Below are positions 15,357 to 25,017 of a stretch of 33,066 bases of DNA, one piece after another; positions within the stretch are counted from its first letter, which is position 1, and each line of letters opens with the position of its first letter. This stretch comes from Anaerolineaceae bacterium UBA1415 (GTDB lineage Bacteria > Chloroflexota > Anaerolineae > Anaerolineales > Anaerolineaceae). The translations under genes were made by a program, and so were the position numbers. The DNA lies in the NCBI GenBank assembly GCA_002305635.1, contig DBPR01000012.1, positions 1 to 33,066 of the forward strand, in the 5' to 3' direction. The notes under the pieces were generated by a model. It did no database searches. It was not told the DNA's origin and was given only the letters and a program-made list of their open reading frames with translations.

Positions 15357-16424
15357 TTAATTTCCTAAATCCGTCCAGCGTAATTCCTGCCCTTTTTCAA
15401 GCGCGGTCAGCGCTTTCAGACCAACGACCTGGTCGATCTCATAAGGCATGATCGCCCCCGGCGTGGCAGGACGCAACACGTCGATCAACTCACGGCTCAA
15501 GGTTTCGCCGGCTTCGATCGCCCGCGCGGCACGCAAACAGCGCCGCTGCACGACAACGGTCTCTTTTTCGTTATTGGTCACAAACTTGTTGGCAGAGCCA
15601 AGCGCGCGTTCGAGCTGCCGCGTGTTTTCAACCATCTCCGCCCAGCTTTTCGGATTCATCGCGAAAGCGTGGTCGGGACCTTCGCGGTCGTTATCATCAG
15701 TGAAGTGTTTTTCAATCACCCTCGCCCCAAGAGCCACCGCTCCCAACACGGTCGCGTGCCCGTGGGTATGGTCGCTCAGGCCCAGGATCAGGTCGGGCCA
15801 GATCTGGTGGTAAGTTTTAAGCACGTTCAGGTGGATATTATCAAAGTTCCCATCCGCGGCTGTGTAATTGGTGTTGCATTGCATCAGCACCAGCTGTGGA
15901 TTGACCGCCAGAATGGCATCCACAGCCTGCTGAACTTCGCCAATGGTCGAGGCGCCGGTCGCCAGCAAGACGGGTTTGCCCTTTTTCGCCATGTGCAGGC
16001 AGGCTTCCAGCCAGGTGATGTCACCGGAACCGATCTTATAAGCCGGAACGTAAGGGTCGAGATGATCGGTCGCCTCAAAGTCATAAGGAGAGGAAAAGTA
16101 ATCGATGCCCACTTTTTCGCAGGCTTCCTTTAATATGGGTGTCCAGTCAAAAGGAACGGAAGCCTCGTCATAAACCTGGGTAACGCTCTTTTTCCACTTT
16201 GCCTGATGCGAAACTTGGGCATTCATATGACTAAAACCATAATCAGAAACAATTTCAGGCCCACGGAAGTTCTGGAACTTGGCAGCATTCGCGCCCGCTT
16301 CCGCCGCAAGCCGGATCAGCTCCAATGCGCGGTTCAGATCGCCGTCATGATTGGCGGCAATATCAGCGATAAAGTAGGTGGGGTGATTCTCCCCGATCCA
16401 GTGTTTGCCTATTTTCAGTTCCAT
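15357..16424 (-). CDS. neuB: NeuB/PseI/LegI-family nonulosonic acid synthase with SAF domain
   Basis: A 355-residue, full-length member of the family. The TIM barrel (1-275) has FIADIAANHDGD at 18-29, KIGSGDITWLE at 130-140, metal-ligand histidines at His219 (LSDH) and His240 (EKHF), and DREGPDHAFAM at 246-256, the form common in PseI/LegI-type enzymes. The SAF domain covers about 293-353 (LRAARAIEAGETLS, LRPATPGAIMPYE). It should condense a 2,4-diacetamido or related hexose with PEP. The genes that would make a diamino substrate are not in this window, so the exact product is open. It starts at ATG 16424 with a GGAGGAA site. Confidence 0.9.
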   Translation of the reverse strand: MELKIGKHWIGENHPTYFIADIAANHDGDLNRALELIRLAAEAGANAAKFQNFRGPEIVSDYGFSHMNAQVSHQAKWKKSVTQVYDEASVPFDWTPILKEACEKVGIDYFSSPYDFEATDHLDPYVPAYKIGSGDITWLEACLHMAKKGKPVLLATGASTIGEVQQAVDAILAVNPQLVLMQCNTNYTAADGNFDNIHLNVLKTYHQIWPDLILGLSDHTHGHATVLGAVALGARVIEKHFTDDNDREGPDHAFAMNPKSWAEMVENTRQLERALGSANKFVTNNEKETVVVQRRCLRAARAIEAGETLSRELIDVLRPATPGAIMPYEIDQVVGLKALTALEKGQELRWTDLGN

Positions 16425-16435
16425 TCTTCCTCCAA

Positions 16436-17356
16436 TTATGCCAAAAAAGTCAAAATCTGTTTTCGCAAGCCATTTTCCCAGTCCTGATAAAGTCTTTCCA
16501 GCCCATGGTCTACCGTAGGCAGGTCCTGATCCAATGCCTTTTGCAGCTTTTCAGCATTCATGCTCAGATTGAGCGGGCGTTTGGTCTGCAAGCCGCCTTG
16601 AGCGGTCAGCACCGGGGTAATTAAACTTACATCAAAGCCGAAACGACGCGCCAGTCCAACAGCAAAATCGTATTTGCTCAGGGATTGACCCGAGAAAAAG
16701 TGATAGGTACCAGACAATTCCTTTTCGAGCGCGAGCAAGAGCAGATCCGCCAGGTCGCGCACATAGAGAGGGCTAAAGACCGAATCGGTGAAGCCATTAA
16801 TGGGCTTGTTTTGGCTGAGATTGTTGTAAACGAACTCCGCCAGGGAACGCGAACCGCTGGGTGACCAGCCATAAAAAACAACACGCGCGATCAAGGCATC
16901 AGGATAAGCCTGGCGAACAGCCTCTTCCCCAGCCAGCTTGGATTGCGCGTAGATATTCTGCGGGTTGGGAAGGTCGTCTTCGCGGAAGTTTCCTGCCGCC
17001 CCATCAAAGACCGAATCGGTTGAGATCTGCACAAAAGGAATGCCCATTTTTCGCGCTGTTTCTGCCAAAACGCCGGGCGCTTCGGCATTGACACGCTTTG
17101 CCAGTTCGGGATCCTTTTGAGCAAGGTCCAGATTGGCGATCGCCGCGCAGTGAATTACGGCATCCACGCGAGCCTGCTCAAGTTTTTCCGGTAAGAGCGA
17201 CAGGTACTCCAATGAAACGACATCCTGCTCAAAAGGAACGCCCTTCAGCCTGCGGGTGTTGACCCAGCCCAAAACCTGATAGCCTCTTTTAACGGCGTCC
17301 AGCGCCAGGTTGATCCCCAGCAAGCCTGTGACACCGGTGACCAGCAAACGCTTCAT
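16436..17356 (-). CDS. RmlD-like nucleotide-sugar reductase (extended SDR)
   Basis: A 306-residue extended SDR. TGVTGLLG at 7-14 binds the cofactor. STDSVFDG and YAQSKLAGE supply the catalytic Ser/Thr, Tyr and Lys. PLYVRDLADLL is typical of RmlD/StrL-type 4-ketoreductases. It follows the PseB-like dehydratase without a gap, so it probably reduces the 4-keto product of that enzyme. It lacks the C-terminal cupin seen in CapF/FnlB. It starts at ATG 17356 with a GGAG site. Confidence 0.87.
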   Translation of the reverse strand: MKRLLVTGVTGLLGINLALDAVKRGYQVLGWVNTRRLKGVPFEQDVVSLEYLSLLPEKLEQARVDAVIHCAAIANLDLAQKDPELAKRVNAEAPGVLAETARKMGIPFVQISTDSVFDGAAGNFREDDLPNPQNIYAQSKLAGEEAVRQAYPDALIARVVFYGWSPSGSRSLAEFVYNNLSQNKPINGFTDSVFSPLYVRDLADLLLLALEKELSGTYHFFSGQSLSKYDFAVGLARRFGFDVSLITPVLTAQGGLQTKRPLNLSMNAEKLQKALDQDLPTVDHGLERLYQDWENGLRKQILTFLA

Positions 17357-18367
17357 TTATTTCTCCGCGCGGTCAAGCTCTTCAATGATCGGCTGAATGA
17401 AAGCCATGATGCCGTCAACGTCCAGCCACTGTTTGTTGTTTTCGCTCGTATAGGTAAAACCATCCGGCACAGACACACCTTTATCTTGCCAGGCACGCCC
17501 AAACCACAGGTCGGCGCCAGCGGGTTGGACGACGAACATATCCTCCAGCTCGATGGTCGTGCGGGCTTCGTCTTCCGAGATCAGGCTTTCGTGCAATTTT
17601 TCGCCAGGGCGAATGCCGATAATCTTGATCTGTGCCTCAGGCGCCATGGCTTTTGCCAGATCGGTCATCTTCATGCTGGGAATCTTGGGCACAAAGACCT
17701 CGCCGCCCTGCATCTGCTCAATGGCATTGATCACAAAGCGCACGCCTTGTTCGAGAGACATCCAGAAACGGGTCATTCGCTCATCCGTGATGGTCAACAC
17801 CCCACTGGGGCGCTGTTTGATGAACAGCGGCACCACTGAACCGCGCGAACCGACCACATTGCCGTAGCGCGTGCAGGCGATGCGGGTCTTGCGTCCACCG
17901 GCATAGGCGTTGGACTGCACCATCAGCTTTTCAGCCGCCAGTTTGGTCGCACCGTAGAGATTGACCGGATTGACGGCTTTATCAGTAGAAAGCGCCAAAA
18001 CCTTTTCAACCCCGTTCTCGATGGCGGCATCAATGACATTGGCTGAACCAAGGATGTTGGTCTTGATCGCCTCCATCGGATTGTATTCACAAGCCGGCAC
18101 CTGCTTGAGCGCTGCCGAATGAACGGCAATATCCACCCCATACATCGCGCGGGTCAGGCGCTCCTTGTCGCGCACATCGCCGATGAAATAACGGATGCGG
18201 GGGTCATCGAAGCCGCCCGTCGCCCGCATTTCGTGCTGCTTCAGCTCATCACGGCTGTAAACGATCACCTTGGCGGGATTGTACTCGTCCAGCAAAACGC
18301 GGATGAATTTTTTTCCAAATGAACCGGTGCCGCCGGTCACCAATACAACTTTTTTAGACCAATCCAT
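17357..18367 (-). CDS. pseB: PseB-like UDP-GlcNAc 4,6-dehydratase (inverting)
   Basis: A 336-residue extended SDR from ATG 18367. The start is supported by a GAGGAG site and by the cofactor motif TGGTGSFG at residues 11-18. A longer frame to 18454 adds 29 residues that overlap the methyltransferase gene. VIVYSRDELKQHEM, the active-site segment STDKAVNPVNLYGATK and VPLFIKQ are hallmarks of PseB and of the related CapE/FnlA group. It converts UDP-GlcNAc to a 4-keto-6-deoxy-L-hexosamine intermediate. The next step in pseudaminate synthesis would need the aminotransferase PseC, which is absent; an RmlD-like reductase follows instead. Confidence 0.9.
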   Translation of the reverse strand: MDWSKKVVLVTGGTGSFGKKFIRVLLDEYNPAKVIVYSRDELKQHEMRATGGFDDPRIRYFIGDVRDKERLTRAMYGVDIAVHSAALKQVPACEYNPMEAIKTNILGSANVIDAAIENGVEKVLALSTDKAVNPVNLYGATKLAAEKLMVQSNAYAGGRKTRIACTRYGNVVGSRGSVVPLFIKQRPSGVLTITDERMTRFWMSLEQGVRFVINAIEQMQGGEVFVPKIPSMKMTDLAKAMAPEAQIKIIGIRPGEKLHESLISEDEARTTIELEDMFVVQPAGADLWFGRAWQDKGVSVPDGFTYTSENNKQWLDVDGIMAFIQPIIEELDRAEK

Positions 18368-18369
18368 GC

Positions 18370-19257
18370 TTACTCCTCGACAGCATTTGTCTTTTCTTTC
18401 GAAATAATGATAAGCGGGTATTGCCCGTTTTCTCCAAAAAAGTGGGGAAACCACTCTTCAAGGCGGTAGAGAATTTTAAGCCAAAACCGACCAGCCCATT
18501 CCGGCTGAATGACAGCGCGCAAAAACTTGACCGAAACACTGCGCCAGACGCGGATCTCATAGGGCAAAACGCCTTTCATGACGCTGTGAAACCACTTCGC
18601 GCTGGTTTTGAGCACGAAAGTGCTGACCGGAGCCTTATCAGGCTCGACCTTGCTCTCGGTTTGGTCCACCGAGACATCGGTGGGCATCAGGAGGGCTTGC
18701 TTGCCGGTCAGGCGCCGCAAAGCGCCAGCTATACGCATTAATGGGTTCATTACTTTAAATAAGGGCACTTCCGCCCAGCCGTCCACTGTCACCATCGTGC
18801 GGCCAGGCTTGAGCGTTCGATGCAGGCCCTGATAGACAGCCACTTTTTCTTCGATCGGAACGTGATGGATGGTATGCAGCGAGACAATGCCGTCAAAGGC
18901 GTCCTCGCGGAAAGGCAAATGGGCAATGTCTGCATTGACATAAAAACCCTTGTCACCCAAACGCTTGCGCGCTTCCTGCAGGGCGACCAGCGAAAGGTCC
19001 ATGCAGACCCGATAGCGATAGTCCTGCGAATAGCTCAGATACTCTTCATATTGCACCGGTCCGGAACCGGCATCCAGCAAATAATCGCCGCTGGCTGCCA
19101 AATGCCGCTTCACGCGCATATGGGCTTTGTGAATATACTCGGCAGAGACGGGACGCAGGTCTTCGTAACGGGCATTCTGGTAGTTATCGCCCTCCATTTG
19201 CCAGCCGACCTGGTCATAGAATTGACCGATTTCGTGTTTAACGGATCCCTGACTCAA
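18370..19257 (-). CDS. Class I SAM-dependent methyltransferase
   Basis: A 295-residue protein with the SAM-binding motif LLDAGSGPVQYEEY at about 60-73, an acidic residue in CMDLSLVAL, and NADIAHLPFREDAFDGIVSLHTIHHVP for motifs III-IV. It probably methylates a sugar or the glycan end; methyl caps are often used as chain terminators in Wzm/Wzt systems. The start is TTG 19257, overlapping the upstream stop (TTGA), with GGAGG about ten bases away, so the start is uncertain by a few residues. Confidence 0.87.
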   Translation of the reverse strand: MSQGSVKHEIGQFYDQVGWQMEGDNYQNARYEDLRPVSAEYIHKAHMRVKRHLAASGDYLLDAGSGPVQYEEYLSYSQDYRYRVCMDLSLVALQEARKRLGDKGFYVNADIAHLPFREDAFDGIVSLHTIHHVPIEEKVAVYQGLHRTLKPGRTMVTVDGWAEVPLFKVMNPLMRIAGALRRLTGKQALLMPTDVSVDQTESKVEPDKAPVSTFVLKTSAKWFHSVMKGVLPYEIRVWRSVSVKFLRAVIQPEWAGRFWLKILYRLEEWFPHFFGENGQYPLIIISKEKTNAVEE

Positions 19258-20896
19258 AGTTCAGCATCCTCCTGTAGTTCAATTGTTTCAAGGCGCGCCA
19301 GACCGCGGGCCGCCCAGTCGAGAGGCTCCCCTGCCAGATAGGCAAAGGTTTGGGCGTATTTGGCCTGCCCTTCAGGCGAGAGCACGTAGCTGATCGGACG
19401 CTTATCGAAATCGTCTTTCATCCAGAGGATATGCCAGGGGAAGGGCAAGGAAAATTCAAAGAAGAAAAGATAAGCGTAGAGCCAGGCTTTTTCGATCTGC
19501 TCCGGCGAAAGCCGCCAGGAGGCTGGATCGGAACCGATCTGGCTCAGCAATTCCTCATAGTTTTCCCAATCGGTCGGCTCAAAAGTAAAGCCTTTTTCAG
19601 CATAATGGGTTTTGCCCGTCACGATCACTGGCAGCCCCGACATCGCCATTTCCATGCCGACCGTTGTCGTGTAGACCAGTCCAAAATCAGCGATCTCGAC
19701 CAGATCGTAGGTATTGGTTTCGTCCTCAGGGCGAATGACGCGCACATTTTCTGGTAATTCAGCAAAGTTTTCGTTGATCACGTCCACCATTGAGGTGCCG
19801 TGGGTCTTGAGTTCGCCGGGGTGAATGCGAATAACCAACTGCATCTCCGGGTGCCGCACGAAGTAGCGGATCGTCCCGACGATCATGTCCGCCATGGTCG
19901 GGCTGATGCGCTGCCTGCCAAGCGTCAGACTGTCGCCAAGCACATTGGTCGCCAAAAGCGCCAGTGGTCGCTCGTCCAGTTTCAGGCTCTCGCGCACGCT
20001 GTCACCGCCTTTGACCGGGTTTTGCTGCCACTGACGGGCGAAATTGCCCCATAATTTGGCATGTTTTCGGGCTGAGAAGAGCCTCAATAAGACCTTTTTC
20101 GCTTTTTCTGGCAGAGCCTGGTTGCCCAGCCCTTCCCAAAGTGCTGTGGTATGGTGGGTCATGATCTCATCGTTCTGCGCCAGCCAGATGCGCTCCTGCT
20201 GGTCGGCGAACTCAAAGGTGACGGTCTTGATCCCCATCTGGGTCGCGATCTGCCAGGCGACGCCCATCTCGAGGATGGTTCCATTGGGCACGATCAGCAG
20301 ATCGGGTTTTTCGCGCTCAAGCCAGGCCTGGATGGCGACAGCCGCCTGCCCGTTGCGTTCCTGGCGCAAAAGGTAGAGCGGGGAACTGGAATCGGTTTCT
20401 TCAACCTGCAAGGTGTATTGCGTATCGTAATCCGAGACCTGATCGACGATCCCGCGCAGCTGTGGGTCTAAGTTTGGTTTCGCGCCCGCATCCAGCGCGC
20501 TTTTGAGCAAACTGGTGAGTTGCATCACCTTTGTCGCCGGGGCAAGGATGTTCCAGGTGTAGAGGTCCTGCTTGCGCAGGTCGAAAAGATCGATCTTCAA
20601 ATCCCATGCTGCGTAGGGCAGCCAGGCAAAGTTGACCTCGTCCCCCATCCCAGCCAGTCCGAGCGCGACCAGCATGGATTGTTCGATCCAATAATGCAGG
20701 GTCGAGAAAACGCAGATTTTTTTGGGCTTGTCGGCTTGCTTTCGCAAGGCTGCCACCTCCGCGACCGCGTCGGTAAAGATATCCTGCAAGCCTTCCAGGC
20801 GATAATGAGCCGCCCAGGGCTTGTTTTTCCCCTTCAGCTGCCAGAATAATTCCGTAGTCCCGGGGATCTTCCCCAAAAGCTTTTTGATCAAATTGC

Positions 20897-20900
<4 letters not shown>
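19254..20900 (-). CDS. Second KpsS/KpsC-like GT-B glycosyltransferase
   Basis: A 548-residue protein from GTG 20900, where GTGA overlaps the Wzt stop and GAGG lies five bases upstream. A frame open to 20969 is 23 residues longer and runs into wzt. The C-terminal domain has RIHPGE at 358-363, YDLVEIADF at 398-406, and YTTTVGMEMAMSG at 410-422 followed by TGK. These match the capsule polysaccharide biosynthesis domain and line up with the paralogue at 3926-5548. The N-terminal half is distinct and has no clear motif. Transfer of a CMP-activated sugar is likely from family knowledge; which sugar is unknown. Confidence 0.75.
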
Positions 20901-22183
<1,283 letters not shown>

Positions 22184-22184
22184 A

Positions 22185-23030
22185 TCACACCACATCCGCA
22201 AAAGTTTTTTCCATCCGGCGGAAGAAAAACAGCCCGGAGATCAGCAGAAGGATCACCGCCGCGGAAGAGAACAACAGGGTCATATCCGGCGGAGAGCCGC
22301 CAAAAAGCGCCCAGCGGAAACCCTGCACCACCCCAACCATCGGGTTGAGGCTGTAGAGGTAGCGGATCGTGCCTTCGGGAATGATCGTGATCGGGTAAAC
22401 GATCGGTGTGGCGTACATCCAGATCTGGAGCAAAAAAGGCACCATCTGCTGAATGTCGCGGTACTGCACATTGAGGGCTGAAAGCCAAAGCCCGACCGCC
22501 AGCGCGGCAAGGATCGACAGCAGCGTCAGCGGGATCAGCCAAAGCATATTCCAGGTAAATGGGAGCTTGTAAAACAGCATCACTATAAACAGCAGGATCA
22601 AAGAGATCGCGAAATCGACCAGCACCGCCAGTACCGACGAGAGCGGGATGATGATGCGCGGGAAGTAGATCTTGGTGATCAGGTTGGCGTTGCCGACCAG
22701 GCTGATGCTGCTCTTCTGCAGGGACAACTGGAAAAGGTGCCAGGGCAGCAAAGCCGCCAGCGTAAAGACCGGATAAGGCAAACTGCCGGTATCGACCTTG
22801 AGCAGATAGCCAAAAACGACCGAGGTGATCGCGGTGGTCAGCATCGGCTGCAGGATCGCCCAGGCGATGCCCAGCGTTGCCTGTTTGTAGCGCACCTTGA
22901 TGTCGCGCCAGGTCAAAAAGTAGATCAGCTCGCGGTAATGCCACAGCTCGCGCAGATCAATGCCAAGCCAGCCCTTCGACGGGCTTAAGGTCACCACCTG
23001 AGCAGCGCTGTTGGTTTTAGCCTCTGCCAT
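22185..23030 (-). CDS. wzm: ABC-2-type polysaccharide exporter permease Wzm
   Basis: A 281-residue membrane protein from ATG 23030. A frame to 23189 adds 53 residues lying over the fucose synthase gene and is rejected. ELIYFLTWRDIKVRYKQ is the start typical of O-antigen/teichoic-acid permeases, followed by about six hydrophobic spans (for example ILLFIVMLFYKL and the C-terminal VILLLISGLFFF). It forms the inner-membrane channel with Wzt. It overlaps the end of the upstream gene by 14 bases. Confidence 0.93.
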   Translation of the reverse strand: MAEAKTNSAAQVVTLSPSKGWLGIDLRELWHYRELIYFLTWRDIKVRYKQATLGIAWAILQPMLTTAITSVVFGYLLKVDTGSLPYPVFTLAALLPWHLFQLSLQKSSISLVGNANLITKIYFPRIIIPLSSVLAVLVDFAISLILLFIVMLFYKLPFTWNMLWLIPLTLLSILAALAVGLWLSALNVQYRDIQQMVPFLLQIWMYATPIVYPITIIPEGTIRYLYSLNPMVGVVQGFRWALFGGSPPDMTLLFSSAAVILLLISGLFFFRRMEKTFADVV

Positions 23031-23976
23031 GTGCCCTTTCGTTGGCGTACCATTCGATGGTACGGCGCAAGCCGTCTTCAAAATTGGTCTTGGCTTCAAA
23101 GCCAAAGCGCTCTTTGGCGCGAGTCGTGTCCAGCTTGCGGCGCGGCTGCCCGTTAGGCTTGCTGGTGTCCCAGACGATATCGCCCTCAAAACCGGTCAGC
23201 CCGGCAATCAGTTCCGTCAGGTCCTTGATCGAGATCTCAAAACTCGAGCCGATATTGACCGGGTCGGAACTGTTATAGCGCATGGTCGCCAGCGTGATGC
23301 CTTCGGCGGCGTCATCGACATAGATGAATTCACGGGTCGGCGAGCCGTCACCCCAAGCGACGATCTCCTTTGCCCCAGATTCCCTGGCTTCAAGGCATTT
23401 GCGGATCAGCGCCGGGATCACGTGCGAGCTGGCAGGGTTGAAATTGTCCCGCGGGCCATAAAGGTTGACCGGCAGGAGGAAGATGGAGTTGTAGCCGTAC
23501 TGCTCGCGGTAAGACTGTGACTGCACCAGCAGCATTTTCTTCGCCAGGCCGTAAGGCGCGTTGGTCTCTTCGGGGTAACCCTCCCAGAGGTCTTCCTCTT
23601 TAAAGGGGATCGGCGTGTACTTGGGATAAGCGCAGATCGTGCCGATGGCGACGAACTTGCTGACGCCCTGCTGCCAGGCGTGATGGATCAGCTGCACGCC
23701 CATCATCAGATTGTCATAGAAGAACTCGCCCGGCTTTTCGCGGTTGGCGCCGATACCGCCCACTTTGGCTGCCAGGTGAATGATCACATCCGGTCGCGCT
23801 TCTTTGAGCATGCGCAGAATGTCAGCCTCGCGGACGAGGTCATAGTCTGGATATTCGGGCACGAAGATCTCTTTCGCGCCGTGTTCTTTTAGTTTTTCGA
23901 TCAGGTGGTAGCCCAAAAAGCCGGCTCCTCCGGTCACGCAAATGCGTTGCTTGGAAAGGTCAAGTTCCTTATCCAT
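23017..23976 (-). CDS. fcl: GDP-L-fucose synthase-like epimerase/reductase
   Basis: A 319-residue extended SDR from ATG 23976. A GTG two codons earlier is less likely, since GAGGTG is then the ribosome-binding site. TGGAGFLG at about 15-22, HLAAKVGGI, GTICAYPKY, the catalytic YGLAKK, and LPVNLYGPRDNF match GDP-L-fucose synthases (GMER/Fcl). The family converts GDP-4-keto-6-deoxymannose to GDP-L-fucose. The partner enzyme GDP-mannose 4,6-dehydratase is not in the window, so the substrate must come from elsewhere or the enzyme has another nucleotide sugar. It overlaps the regulator gene by eight bases. Confidence 0.88.
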   Translation of the reverse strand: MDKELDLSKQRICVTGGAGFLGYHLIEKLKEHGAKEIFVPEYPDYDLVREADILRMLKEARPDVIIHLAAKVGGIGANREKPGEFFYDNLMMGVQLIHHAWQQGVSKFVAIGTICAYPKYTPIPFKEEDLWEGYPEETNAPYGLAKKMLLVQSQSYREQYGYNSIFLLPVNLYGPRDNFNPASSHVIPALIRKCLEARESGAKEIVAWGDGSPTREFIYVDDAAEGITLATMRYNSSDPVNIGSSFEISIKDLTELIAGLTGFEGDIVWDTSKPNGQPRRKLDTTRAKERFGFEAKTNFEDGLRRTIEWYANERAHGRG

Positions 23977-24502
23977 GTTCACCTCTGATTTCGCTTGTAT
24001 GTGGGTCAGTGGCTTTTGACACTGACTCTGGAATGATTAGTGCAAGTTTAATGCCCTCAATATGGATATTGGGCGCTTTCGGGTCCTGGGAGATCAATAC
24101 GCCTTGTTCGAGGCAGGTCAGACGCACCACCTCGGCGACGTCGTCATCTCCGGGTACGAAAACGTGATTGTAGCCCTGCTCTGCCAGCTGTTTCAGGCAT
24201 GCCTGCGTGCGCTGGCGGACAAGGCGGTAGAGTTCAAAAGACGTTTTGATATAGTTGACCGTCAACGCGGCGCGCAGCGCCAACCCTTCGGGCGTGATGA
24301 TATAGCGCAGCTTTTTGCGCTGGGCGCGCTTGACCTTGACATAGCCTTTGGCGATCAGCCGCTTGAGGTGCCAGTTGATCGTCCCCACCGCCACGCCCAG
24401 CTCATCCGCCAGCGTCACCTGGTTGATGTCCGGATTGGCTTCGATGTGGGTCAGCATCTCCAGCGCCCGCGCCGTTTCTTCGGAAGTTAATTCTTGTTCC
24501 AT
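23969..24502 (-). CDS. Winged-helix (EPS-associated MarR-type) transcriptional regulator
   Basis: A 177-residue DNA-binding protein. Residues 12-90 form a winged helix: LEMLTHIEANPDINQVTLADELGVAVG, then INWHLKRLIAKGYVKVKR and the wing KKLRYIITPEGL. The pattern resembles the EPS-associated MarR-type family, whose members usually have only about 100 residues. The extra C-terminal part (105-177, VFVPGDDDVAEVVRLTCLEQG) looks like a degenerate Rossmann unit, possibly a ligand sensor. It is the first gene of the 24-kb operon and lies on its own promoter, whose -10 box is inside a perfect palindrome, so autoregulation is likely. No ribosome-binding site is visible before the ATG, so the mRNA leader is very short. 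Confidence 0.87.
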   Translation of the reverse strand: MEQELTSEETARALEMLTHIEANPDINQVTLADELGVAVGTINWHLKRLIAKGYVKVKRAQRKKLRYIITPEGLALRAALTVNYIKTSFELYRLVRQRTQACLKQLAEQGYNHVFVPGDDDVAEVVRLTCLEQGVLISQDPKAPNIHIEGIKLALIIPESVSKATDPHTSEIRGEHG

Positions 24503-24546
24503 ATAATTCAGTTTTTGAATTATAAACTTAATAAGGGAGATGTCAA
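24502..24546 (-). promoter_or_regulatory. Operon promoter with palindromic operator
   Basis: On the minus strand TTGACA (24546-24541), a 16-base spacer and TATAAT (24524-24519) form a near-consensus sigma70-type promoter. A perfect 9-bp inverted repeat, TATAATTCA at 24502-24510 and TGAATTATA at 24516-24524, covers the -10 box and runs into the first base of the start codon. The transcript should have only about ten leader bases. Binding of a dimeric winged-helix protein here would block RNA polymerase. I infer that the adjacent regulator binds it. Confidence 0.78.
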
Positions 24547-24728
24547 ATTAGGCATCATACCTTCCACCGCGATGACAACCAGGCAATGGAAACCTACTAT
24601 AGCCCTCGCTCGCTGGGAGAGGTTGTCTATAGGGCTGGTACTGCCTGCAGGGAGAAATGTAGTACCCGATGTTCCCAGGGTAATGGGCTAACCATGACCA
24701 GAGGGTTCAGTATTAAGCCTTCGCCCTT

Positions 24729-24803
24729 GGGAGAAGGTGGCCGAAGGCCGGATGAGGGAAAAGCCCTCTCAGCGGGAGAGGGTGCCCGCAGGGCGGGTGA
24801 GGG
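24729..24803. repeat. Two imperfect 30-base direct repeats
   Basis: Copies at 24729-24758 and 24774-24803 agree at 25 of 30 bases by hand alignment; both begin GGGAGA and end TGAGGG. Between them CCCTCTC (24764-24770) pairs with GAGAGGG (24776-24782). This looks like the kind of GC-rich dispersed intergenic repeat that yields spurious Gly-Glu-Gly-rich open frames. Confidence 0.6.
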
Positions 24804-24891
24804 ACGCAGATGGGTAGGTCAGGGTGCGTAGCCTGCCCTTTGGGTATTGCGCTCCTGCCCCCTTTGGGGGTTCAACCCGACATTCCTACAT

Positions 24892-24952
24892 AAAAGCCGG
24901 ATTCAACCCCTGGGCAAAGCACCCAGGGGCAGGAGAAGAATCCGGCCTACAT
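24892..24952. repeat. Nested hairpin repeat, left copy flanking the R-M island
   Basis: The outer arms GCCGGATTC (24896-24904) and GAATCCGGC (24938-24946) enclose an inner pair CCCCTGGG (24907-24914) and CCCAGGGG (24922-24929). The outer part, including AAAA before and CTACAT after, is repeated in the same orientation at 29805-29839. On the minus strand the stem is followed by a short T-run (TTTTA), so it could insulate the regulator promoter from read-through. Confidence 0.72.
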
Positions 24953-24984
24953 CTCTACTACATGAGAATGGAAAAAATTCGTTC

Positions 24985-25008
24985 GCGCACGGCATCCTGT
25001 CCGTGCGC
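24985..25008. repeat. GC-rich hairpin upstream of the R-M promoter
   Basis: GCGCACGG (24985-24992) and CCGTGCGC (25001-25008) form a perfect 8-bp stem with an 8-base loop. It lies just before the probable promoter of the restriction-modification gene. No T-run follows, so it is a repeat or a regulatory structure rather than a clear terminator. Confidence 0.55.
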
Positions 25009-25017
25009 TCTCCTAAA

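Noticed and set aside
17357..18454. Longer PseB reading with 29 extra residues
   Set aside because: The extra part overlaps the methyltransferase gene; ATG 18367 has GAGGAG and gives the normal N-terminus.
22185..23189. Longer Wzm reading with 53 extra residues
   Set aside because: The extension is translated from the other frame of the fucose synthase gene and has no permease features.
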